64,000 bases of DNA from the NCBI GenBank assembly GCA_920105625.2, contig OV050033.1:2212001-2276000 (forward strand). The letters are read 5' to 3'. How positions within the stretch are numbered: position 1 is the stretch's first letter; every line of letters begins with the position of its first letter. Origin of the DNA: Clusia tigrina (taxonomy: Eukaryota; Arthropoda; Insecta; Diptera; Clusiidae). Shown piece after piece: positions 11,112 through 21,800 of the stretch. The notes beneath the pieces are model-generated. The model was not told the origin of the DNA, ran no database searches, and saw nothing but the letters and a program-made list of their open reading frames with translations. Made by a program: the position numbers and the translations under genes.

Positions 11112-12869
11112 CTACAATTCTTCTTTTTGGTTACTCTCCCGCCTCATCCCAAGCTGTGCTGACTGATTTGATTGATAACTCTGAAATTCCTTGTGAGAGC
11201 GCACATGATCTGCTGCTACAGCAACCATCCTGGCAAACTCTCCCCGATCGAAGGAGTAATTGGTGAACTTAGCATGGGCGCCTCCTTGCGGATGGTGGCC
11301 TTCGTCTTGAGGAAAAACTAAATCCTTTTTCTCCCAAGTAATGTAATGCACGCCACGCAAACGCGCCAAGTCCTTGTAGCAATTTGGGTCTTCACAGTTA
11401 TACAATTCGAATATGGAAGCCCAATTGGGCAAAAAGAGTAAATGAGTTAATCCGGCGCCATGCATGCCTATGAGGATGTCTGTATTACGCGTTATAGCCA
11501 ATTGCTCGGTGAAGCTGAGACCCCTGCGTAAAATTATTATATTATATAGCAATATTTTTAGCTTATATGGCAATGCCAGTTACCTCTCAAAGGATATACG
11601 CTGCACGTGATAACTATCATTAGCTCCAATCTCCGCAAGCAGCTCTTCCTCGTTAAGTACTTGCCGGTAGTTAGTGCGGCGCAAAAGGAATGTGATACGC
11701 ACCTTTCGATGCGCCATAGGAGCCCGAAAGGGAACTTGCAGACGATGCAGTATGAATTCGGAAAAGGCTCGAAAGAGCCCACTGTTTTGGCAGCCAAAAA
11801 TCTGCAAGTTTAAAGGGACGAATCAATACTATTAACACTACTTGACTTTGGCAGTACTTACAATGGGAGTGTTGTAGAACAGACCGAAAATCATGCGTGG
11901 CAAGAGTGGCAGCACTACGTTCCGGAAGCAGACGCGCTTCCCTTTCACATCGTTCAGAGTCCACACGGGGTGCTGCGTAAACGCCTTGAATGTGTCTGCG
12001 AAGGGCGAATCGTACGGAAAGCTCTCCCAGATCAATATACGAATGTCCGTGTGGAAGGCCAAAGGATGTGACTGGTTGACGAACAGCGACGCGTACAAAT
12101 TGAAGAAGTCACAGAAGTGGTGATACATATTGTACGTGGCGTCGATTTTCATAATAAAAGTGGGCGTATTAACAATTAAATCACAATTATCGCTCGGCAA
12201 CGTCGGCATGGGCAGCTCCTCCAAGTTGCGCAGCTCTGGCGCCCATGACTGCAGTGCGCCCATGTGATCCATTTCGATGCGCAGCCGTGTCTTATTCAAC
12301 TGGCAGTGGCCCAACACTTGGCCCGGGCGCAGCACGTCCATGTGGTACCGTATCAACTCCTTGCGCTGCAGCAGATCTCGAAAATCGAACATCAAATTGC
12401 GACCGCGACAGAAGCGCAAATATTTTGTGCACTCGACCGAGGAATCTGCGAGGTAGGTGGGCTTACACATGACGACCAGTTCGTCAATTTGCTGCTGCAC
12501 GTACCCGAAGTCGGCCTGATAGTAAAACGTGTCCACTTGCGCCTGTTTACTTTGCACCCAGCCGGTGTGCTCGCCGGGACAGGTGGGCGTCTGAAAGCGT
12601 GCTTCGGGGCTGCAGTCACGCTCGTAGCCCCAGCATGCGGTGGACGAAGAGGTAGCATTGGTGGGGAGTTGGCAATTGTTGGCAGTGAGTTGGCATTGCT
12701 CCTTCAGCTTTGGGAATGCATTGAGGTAGCGTATTAAATGCTGTGCAGGTAGATTCGGTATTTGTGAGCTTAACTTATCGTCATTTAAATGCGTTTCCGT
12801 GGCTGTGGGGTAGAGGTTGATTAGCTGACTTAGGGCGATGAGTATAAATGTAGCCGCATTGGGATGCAT
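11112..12869 (-). CDS. Eogt: EGF-domain-specific O-GlcNAc transferase (Eogt)
   Basis: EOGT transfers GlcNAc from UDP-GlcNAc to Ser/Thr of folded EGF repeats (for example Notch and Dumpy) in the ER lumen; it belongs to glycosyltransferase family 61. Exons: 12869-11862, 11801-11584 and 11523-11112, with two 60-nt introns and phases that join cleanly to 545 aa (the family is about 530). The first true ATG gives a hydrophobic N-terminal signal sequence ([20 protein letters not shown]); the longer frame upstream begins with GTG, so I reject it. Landmarks: CWGYERDC near residue 75, the [17 protein letters not shown] block, [20 protein letters not shown], and the GT61 motif [17 protein letters not shown]. 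The last residues are KEEL, a KDEL-like ER-retention signal, which fits lumenal residence. Identification is confident. Confidence 0.94.
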
Positions 12870-14754
12870 GCTGGATTGGCTTCGTTGCTTGAGATTAAGT
12901 ACTTCGTTGCAATTAAAACTTTCCACTTTTCTTAATAACTAACACACTAGAGCATCATTTTAGTAACTGTTTTCTCCAACGAGACAACGGAATAAAACTC
13001 GCGACTCTGTGCGACTGCTGGCTTTGGCTTTGGCTTTGTTTGTTTTGAAGATGCTGCATGCCGCGTTCTGTTGACTCATTTGCTGGGCTTCTGCCAGGTT
13101 TAAGCCGCTTCTGCTGATCTCACTCCAGGTGCTTCAGACTGTAATGTAATTATGTTCTTATTTATGGGTTTCTTACTTGGCGTCACGTTTTGCTCCGCAG
13201 CTGTTCATGCTCACGCGCTGACTGTATAATTTTATATATATGTAGATCAATGTTTTTTCTTGAATCTCGGTTTTCACCTTCAACAGAAAATCTCGTTTTG
13301 CCCAGAATGGCATTTTGGCATTTAATGAGTGCCGTTCACCATCGCACATATTGTTGTTTTGCGAGAGCGGCAGAGAGCGACGTAAACTTTGTTTACGTTT
13401 GAGCGGTGAGCGCCAATGTTGCCAATCGGCGGTGCTAACTTAGAATTGGTAGGGATTTATTTTGGTTTTGAAGGGAATTTTTTCAAACAACTTTAAAAAA
13501 CAATGTTTATGGCGATTTGCTTATTATTCATTTTGGGTCATGTCAAAAACAACCAAAGCTCATGGGAAATAGTATTATTATAATCATCAGTTTATTTATA
13601 AGTAAATTATAACAAAAATAAACTTAGATATAAGGCACTAGCGTCTAGAAGCTATCGGGCTAAATAGTAAAAACAACATACGTTGGAGATATTATGTTAT
13701 TTATTCATAAAGTAAAAATTTAGAATTAATTCTTATTCTACAGACAAATTTAGGAGCATTAGTTCCAAGGGCTTTCAGCTCAAAGCTTATTTTAATAAAA
13801 CATTTTGAAAAAATAATAGCTTAATAGAAATTCGAATATATTTCCACCATAAATTTCAATTCATTAGGCTATTTATTTTCTTAAGACCGTATAAAAACAA
13901 TTTTAGAATATTTATATTTGATACTTGAGAATTTTACTTCACATCTGGTATTGTAATGGCAAGAAGAAAAGAGTTTTCTCATTGTCACTTGGACGTGGGG
14001 GTCCAAACACCAGTTCTATTATTTAACTTGTGTATATCGTAATAGGGTTTCAATTTCGTCAACTGTTAGCAACATAAGTTACGCATCTAGTAAAATTATA
14101 TATGATTGAGATAACTAGATAAATCGCTTTCTAAGCTAGTATAAAAAATGGTATTTTTTCAGATCAATTCTTATTATGCTAGTAAATTTTCATTAATATA
14201 TATATATTATAGAGTAATATTTATATATCATGAAACAAGCTGATTTTTCTAAAAAATTCTTCAGAATATTTAACCCTCACATAATTATTTATAGCTATAG
14301 TGATCATATTTTAGTCGCGTTCACCTTCTTATATCATGTTCTGTACGCTGTTGTAATTTTTATAGTGTAACTATTGTATGCGACTGCAATTTCTTCCAGT
14401 GTGAAGTGTCAAAACAAAAGGAAAGCGGGAATCAGCTGATCAAAGTACATGAATTTAATGGGAATAACAGTTCACAGGGGGTCTGGAGTTCAAAACAATT
14501 TGCTGCTCCATTCACTATGTAATTCCATTATGGCAATCTTCTTCTTACATGCCCAGACCACACAATCTGTGACCACATCCCGTTACCGGGTTAGGACCGA
14601 GTGTGATAATCAGGGCGGACTAATACACAACATCAACAATTTCATTAAATTTCATCGTCAGTTGAATTGTCAATTAGGTGAAAAAATCTGATTGCATCCC
14701 ATCGCATTTATTGCCATAGCATCAATACGAGCATAGATAGGCTAATTGTATTTT

Positions 14755-15330
14755 TAGACCCAAAAGTTCCTGGTATGGAAAGTGGCCGTGATCTTTTTCT
14801 GATCAATCCCATTTTATGGACTTTATTATATCCACATGATGCTTCTCATAAAATTTCAACCACAAATCTCTAATAGATTTTAAGATATAAGTATTTTTTT
14901 AATAGTGGGCGTGGCAGTTAATATATACCGCCCACCTTTTGCATAGTGTTTAGTGGGAGCCACATCTACATTATTACCTAATTGTATCACTATTGCATCA
15001 ATTGGACCGAAGTTATGGTCATTTTAAAATGGTGAAAAAAGTTGCATATATGGAAGGTAGGCGTGGTTTTTATCCAAATCGGTTCTTATAGCAATGTGGT
15101 TCCGTATCTTTGTCCAGACTATACTTTTGCAAAAGTTTCGTTAAGGCGTCTGTAACTGTTTGGCTACAGACAGACGGGCAAAATTGTTCATTAAGTGATT
15201 CTGATCTTATCTGTATATATATGTTCATACTTGCCACGCCTCCTTCTGGTAGTTAAAAACAGCTCAGCCGCATAAATTTAGTATACCCTTTTTACCTTTT
15301 TCAAAAGTGAAGGGTATAAAGATTGAAATT
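14755..15330. mobile_element. Probable non-coding transposon-derived repeat
   Basis: The sequence contains phrases typical of dispersed dipteran repeats: AGTGGGCGTGGCAGTTAA near 14905, an AAATCGGTT-type segment near 15077, ACAGACAGACGGGC near 15170, and an ending GAAGGGTATAAAGATTG after an inverted TATACCCTT (15280-15326). The TATACCCTT / AAGGGTATA pair flanks a short spacer. I recognise the style but not a specific family, and the left boundary is approximate. Confidence 0.35.
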
Positions 15331-15361
15331 TATGTAAAGGTTTAGGGGGACAAAAAACAGG

Positions 15362-15535
15362 AACGGCAACAGAAACAGAATCCAGTACATTTGCAATAGA
15401 AACTGCAAAATTTAACATTACAAAATTAGCGTTTGGCAACAGAACAGACACAACTCACGATGAGTGGTTCATTTTCTGTCCTTAAATGTTAAAGTTTCTG
15501 TTGCAGCTGTACTGGATTCTGATTCTGTTGCCGTT
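15362..15535. repeat. Long inverted repeat upstream of PhKbeta
   Basis: Bases 15362-15388 pair with 15509-15535 (26 of 27). The pairing continues imperfectly inward to about 15420 and 15481, giving arms of roughly 55 bp around a 60-nt centre. The core shared word is GGCAACAGAA...CAGAATCCAGTAC. It could be a foldback or MITE-type element. It lies about 340 bp upstream of the PhKbeta start codon, so it is near or inside the promoter. Confidence 0.6.
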
Positions 15536-15873
15536 TTTGCTTTTTGGTACACTGCACCTTAAGCTGACACTTCTCAAAAAGATTAATTTTGGTCCATTTA
15601 AACCACATAACTACTTTCAAATTTCGGTTTTCCTCATTCGCGAACTGTCTGAAACTATCAATAGTTCCTCATGAGCCACTATGCCACTTCGTACACACCC
15701 TGTAAACACAACGAATTGTTTATCTGTCAAGTTTGACTTTTACCGCTGGAAGCAAGGGTATTCGCTTCGTATTCGCAGTCGCATTTGTTTTTATTCTCTC
15801 ACAGCTGTTGCGGATCGCGTTAATTGCATAGGAGCGGATTTAATTAAAACTACCATTTTAAAAACACGCAAGT

Positions 15874-18800
15874 ATGCGTGAGGCATCCAAAAGGTAAGTA
15901 ATTGAAGTGTGCAGCACGAAATTTGGATTCGTTTAATTAGTTATTCCTCAACGCAGCACCAAAGTGCCGACGCCAGGCAGCGCAGCACCCTCCGGCGCTC
16001 CGTCAGCTGCAGGCCGTCAGAACAGTTTGGAAGACATTAATTTGGATCAGTTTCTGAAGACCTCAAACTACGAGGACACAGTCAAGCAATTGGACATATA
16101 TTATGGCATTGGTAGGTGGAGAAATCGGCAATAATTCACTTCATGCATGACATCAAAATGCAATTAGAAGCACTTCAATATTATATAATGCGGCACGTAT
16201 CGCTTTAATTGAACATCAGCTGCCGCTCGCGTACGTCGTTTGGTTGTCATGAATGTGCATACTCGCGCGCTCAGATCTAAGCTATTTTTATATTTCTGCA
16301 AGAAGCATTGCTGGCGTATATAGTATCTGTGTAGAACTAGGAAAGCGGTAGCAATGAACGAACTGCGCTGTGCATTTGTTTACGTACTCCGGCAGTTCAG
16401 TGGTTGTGTCTGTGGTGGTGTCAATGCCCACCGCGGAACTCTGCCTCAAGCGATAAGAGAAGTCAATCGCATTGCCGCAGAATCTAATATGCATTTTTAT
16501 AGGTTCCTTATCTCTGTAGTCGGAGGAAAAACGATTTGTTTATTCAAATTGCGGGTAATGAGGTTCCCTTGTATCTTCGTAGAACACTATGCAGACGCAA
16601 AGGTTGTTTATATATGATTAACGGGTAAATAGCTTCTATCTAAAATGTGGATGAGATTAGCATTAAGCTGCTTACTAAGAAAAAATTGCACTTCTTTATT
16701 GTGGATATTTAAAAATAAAATGAATACTAAAAACTTACCTTAATTGCAGTTAAGCGGCAATTGCTGCGTTTTCAAAGCCCCATCACTGGTCTGTTTCCCG
16801 TCATGAGCACCGACACGGAAGTGGCGTCGGTGCGGGACAGTGTGTATTGTGCAGCGGCCGTATGGAGTCTCTACCAGGCCTACAGACGCATCGATGATGA
16901 TCGCGGCAAGTCCTACGAACTCGGCCAATCGACAGTGAAATGCATGCGCGGCATACTGGAGTGCTGGGTTAAGCAGGCGCCCAGCGTGGAGCTCTTCAAG
17001 CAGCGCCAGTCGAATCAGCACTCCTTACACAGTAAATTCCATTTGCACACAGGCGAGGAAGTGTACACGCATGAGTTGTACAATCATTTGCAAATTGATG
17101 TAGTCTCACTGTACATAATATTCTTGGTGCAAATGATTACATCCGGATTGCAGATAATTTACACACAAGTTTGTATCTGCGTATATAGATTTGCCTATAT
17201 AGATCCTATAATAAGAAATTCTTTGTTTGTTCAGGATGAAGTAGCTTTTGTACAAAATTTGGTGTACTATGTGGAACGCGCCTATCGTACGCCAGATTTT
17301 GGCATGTGGGAACGAGGCTCCAAGTACAACAACGGCACTCCAGAAATTCACGCCTCATCCATAGGTGACACCATGTGAATTAAACATAACTTTTAACTAA
17401 TTTTGAACCCATTTTCTTGTGTGCAGGTATGGCGAAATCAGCCTTGGAAGCTGTGAATGGTTGCAACCTGTTCGGTGATAAGGGCGCTTCTTGGAGCGTT
17501 GTTTATGTTGATATAGATGCCCACAATAGGAACCGCAGTATTTTCGAAACCATGTTGCCGCGGGAATCAAGTTCAAAGGTTATTTTATTTAGTGATAAGA
17601 CCCTATTCTTAAGAGAAGACTGGAATCTTTGTTCCAAAAAGCTTCCAAGTAGTTTTTAGGCATGGGAGAGTAGAGTATCTTTTGTTAATTTATCGCTATT
17701 AATTGTCTTACAGGGCGTGGATGCTTCACTTCTGCTGACACTCTCCTTTCCCGCCTTTGCATCGCATGAGGAAGGTTTGGTGGAGCAAACAAAGCAGAAT
17801 GTAATTAAGCGTTTGCGAGGCAAAAGGGGCTTCAAACGTTTCAGTCGGGATGGCCACTTGAGCAAATTAGAAGATAAGAACAGAAGGTAAGTAGGTGTGA
17901 CCACCTCTTCCAATCTTAAGAGGCAGCCCTTATTTTGTGTCCCAAGCTAACTTCAGTGCAATCACCTCCTCAAAGTTGCAACTAAAAACTTCCTGACTTT
18001 TTTAGATATTACAACTACGGTGAAATAAAGGATTTCGAGGGCAACGAATGCGAGTGGCCCCTCTTCTTCATTGTGATGATTATCGACGGCGTCTTCAAGA
18101 ACAACAACGAACAAATCGAAGAGTTTCAAAATGACTTGCGTCGTTGCCTGCACAGCGATGCCAACGGCGATCCCGTGGTGACCATGTATTATGCGCCCGA
18201 CGGTCATGGTTCCTACATGCGTTCACCCTCCCAGTCGCTGTTTCTGTGGGGGCAATCGCTGTTCATTATAGCGCAACTGTTGACTGGAGGCCTGTTGCAC
18301 ATCAACGAATTGGACCCCATACGCCGTTATTTGCCCAGCTACAATCGTCCCAGACGTGCAGGGCGCTACTCGGCTTTTCAAGTGAGTTTTTGGTCTTTTT
18401 GGTGTGCATTCTTTCAAAGGTGATTCTTTACTGCGCCGCTTTGTGGATTTTCTGCAGGGTTATTTACTTTTACTTTTAATTTTAATACTTCTAATAATTC
18501 ATTATAGCCGAGGTATTGAACTGATTCGATTGTTACACATCTTTATTTGATAACATTTGATTTAACTTAATTCGATTTACCTAATTTTAATTACAAGTCT
18601 AATCATACAATTGGCTGTTCTATTTACTACATTTGTATACTATATTTTTATGTTTGTCCACTCTTCTTTAATTTGTTCTTAATCTCCCCGACACTAAACC
18701 AATCAATCTCTTTACGGTAACATAATAACTCGTAAATTGGTTACCACCTAACATAACGGCAGGGAAAAGCCTTCGATGAGAAGAATAACGTAAGTCCACA

Positions 18801-21800
18801 TACACTTGAAATTTTCTACTTCCTTCACAACTACGCTGCAAAATTTTCTTTTTATTTTTATTTCATTTCGTATTTCTTTCTTTTCCAAATTCTCACATCT
18901 CAACACACTTGCGCTACTTTTCTGCCACAGCACCCTGTAACTTTGCGATCACATTATTAGTATTGTTGTTAGTGTTGTTGTGAGGCATTCATTATTAAGA
19001 GTACCAATTTTATTAGTTTATATGCTCAAAGAATGTTCTTCGGGGAAGAATGGGGGCAGCAAATGTTTCTGGGCTTATTTTGGATTGGAAAGCATGTTCC
19101 CACTTTAAAATTAATTTGGTATTTTTAATTTAGTTCATAGTGGAATCATAGTTTGCTCTACGCTCCTAAACGCCTGCCTCTGGAGATGTCGCCATGGCAC
19201 TATTTGCTTTGTAAGATGTCACTTCGCAGGTGTTTGGGAGAAGGGAGTTTCTTCTCAGGAAGGACATCACTGTGCATAGCTCCACTATGATTTAGATTGG
19301 CATAAAAATGTACTTGTGCTTTATTTAACCATCCTTTAAAGTAGATTTTATGGTAGCATCTCTTATTAGTCTGTAGTTTGTAACACGGCTTAATAGATGA
19401 ACAGAGCTATTCTGCTGCCTACTGTGACAGTCACAACACCAAAACAATAACAACAGCATAAGAGTCACAATAGCACAAAGGTCACAATAGCATAAGAGTC
19501 ACACCATCATAACAAATGAGCATACTTTCTATATGGCAACCGAAAGGGAGACCATAAAATGTTGCAAATCTAAAAAGATTGTGACCATCAAAGAAAAATG
19601 AATAAGCAGGAATGCAACTGACCAGACAATTTTTTAACTGATATGTTTTAAAAGCATTTTATATTGCAGTGCAAATTATTCTTCCTTGCGCAAAGTTTTC
19701 TCAACCAATTTTCTATCTCTATTTCTACTTTCTGAGAGCGAACTTCGTGACACCCGTACTCACAGTGACCCCAGTACTCACAGTGACCCCAGTACTCACA
19801 ATGACCCCAGTACTCACAGTGACCCCAGTACTCACAGTGACCCCAGTACTCACAGTGACCCCAGTACTCACAGTGACACCAGTACTCACAGTGACACCAG
19901 TGCTCACAGTGACCCCAGTACTCACAGTGACACCAGTGCTCTCAGTGACCCCAGTACTCACAGTGACACCAGTGCTCTCAGTGGTACCTGCTTTTTCTTT
20001 GCGGTCTGCTTTAAATTGGGTCTTTCACACGTTCTTTTGGCAATGATCCTATCCTATCCTATCTGATCTACTTTGGTGTGGGTTTCGAACATTTCTTGGA
20101 AAGTTTCAGTTTTGCAAGCCACCGCAATTTCCAGGTAAAGCCCAAAAAGAGAGTTGTGTGGTTTAAGCGCCAAGAATTCATGGAGTAACGAAAATCGAAT
20201 CAGTTCCGATTCATGTGATTGTTGTAATTTTGATACAAAGCACACACGAAATTATTCTCGCAGGCACTTCCTTGGTAATGATTTCGCCATGAACCACTCC
20301 TAAAACATTGATCATTCGATTTGAATGCATTGCAGCAGATTCTCGAGCAAAAACGAGCGTCACTTTATGTTGAATTTTTAACGTTTTCAACTGAGGAGAC
20401 AAATTTGCCGACTGCTGCCATTGGTGACTTACTAATCAGAATAGCTCTGTGATTTCATCACAATCTTGTAGAACTTTATCTTTCCACAGAGAATGTGACT
20501 TAGCGTATATTTAGTTAACACCACACTGAATCTAACAATTTTTAGCTTATTAATGAATAACTAACCGAGGTATCTGTTGAAGGAACCTGTCTGTATCGGC
20601 GTTCTTATAAAATTAATACTACTAACTTCTTCAATAACCTTATGAAGTATACGGCGGTTGGGTTTTTTTGTGTGAAACTTTCATTGAATTGGGTGTAGCC
20701 GGTCTCATCATAGTTAAACTTTATCTGTTTTCTATAAATATTCCTTACTCTTAACGCGTCACCATATCCTGCATCTTAATTCCTTCTTTATGTAAATGCA
20801 GTTTTATTTTTGAGCGTAATTTGTATTTCTTTTGATTGTCAGTAAAAAATAGTTTACAGTAGTTTGGACATCGAAGCAGACTCCTTATGCCACATAACAT
20901 TTCCGTCTTTACTATTAAACTCTTTTCTTAGTCCAGAATCAGAGACTAAGATCAGTTAACAAACTCTTCTGGTTCGCTATTTCATAGCTTTGATTCAGGT
21001 AGGCACTTATTAATTGTCTGAAACCATCAACATTAGGTGAGACCCTAGACATCGTCCTTAGGAGTCTATAGAACTGTCCTAATCGAATAACAGGTCACAA
21101 CAAAAGTCTCAGTCCATAGTAATCAGTAATTATAAAATGGTCGAATGCTAGAACTATTATTCCCTGCCCAGATCTGCTGATACTTTCCTGTTCAGTTATA
21201 TGCCGGTACTCTGCATTTGAGGAAGTATGTTCACACGTGTTTGCCCTTATTTACTTGATAAAGGAGTCCAATTAAGCTAGATTAATATTAACACATTTTT
21301 AGAAATTACTCATCACTTGAATATGGGTTTGTCGTACAAGCATAGAATTGCCCATGCACTTGCGACAAACCAATATTCCCGTGACTTACAAATTTTACAA
21401 ACACTTTTTATTCCATTTCGTGGTGTGTTTCTCTTTTATTTTTCTATATCTTCTTTTCTCACACCCAATTGCAGGCGAAACCGGGCACTGTAAGTAACCA
21501 CAAGGATTGCTTTTTATCGTTATAAGTTTTGCACTCAATTGGCTTTTGATAGTTTCGTTTTAAATGTTTTCTTTTCTTGTGTTTTTTGTGTGTAATCAAA
21601 GAAAAAATTTATCTAAAGCAGTTTAAAGGACAACTGGCTAAGTTACAATTGCAGGAAGAGCTCACAATTGGTATCATTTGCTTCGAATTTCCCATGACTC
21701 CAACTGGCAGTTGAAGTATCAATGAAAAGATGCATTCATAGCTGCTCGTAGGAGGTCCGCACACCAAAGCGGTGCTACAGGATCGCGCTAAAGTGCGGAA

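Larger units (their letters stand above)
12870..15873. other. AT-rich intergenic region between divergent Eogt and PhKbeta
   Basis: Eogt and PhKbeta are transcribed away from each other across 3 kb. The Eogt side is GC-moderate and contains a palindrome CGTAAAC-TTT-GTTTACG (13381-13397), about 0.5 kb upstream of the Eogt start codon. 13440-14700 is strongly AT-rich with no coding frame. 14755-15330 looks transposon-derived, and 15362-15535 is a long inverted repeat. No gene is supported here. Confidence 0.5.

Noticed and set aside
12245..12737. Plus-strand open frames of 75-157 codons inside Eogt
   Set aside because: Antisense shadows of the GC-rich Eogt exon; the minus-strand frame has clear family identity.
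12870..12926. Earlier Eogt start giving a 19-residue extension
   Set aside because: The upstream frame starts with GTG and lacks a signal sequence at its N-terminus; the ATG at 12869 directly yields a good signal peptide.
16354..16617. 87-codon open frame in PhKbeta intron 2
   Set aside because: No family resemblance, no splice continuity with PhKbeta and ordinary intron composition.
18919..18940. 6-nt PhKbeta micro-exon after CTGCCACAG
   Set aside because: The acceptor is plausible but the donor GTAACT is weak and a 6-nt exon is not needed for the frame.
19669..20066. Long repetitive open frames on both strands (VTPVLT, DPSTHS and STGVTV repeats)
   Set aside because: They are the three-frame shadow of the 18-bp minisatellite in a PhKbeta intron; no start context or flanking coding sequence.
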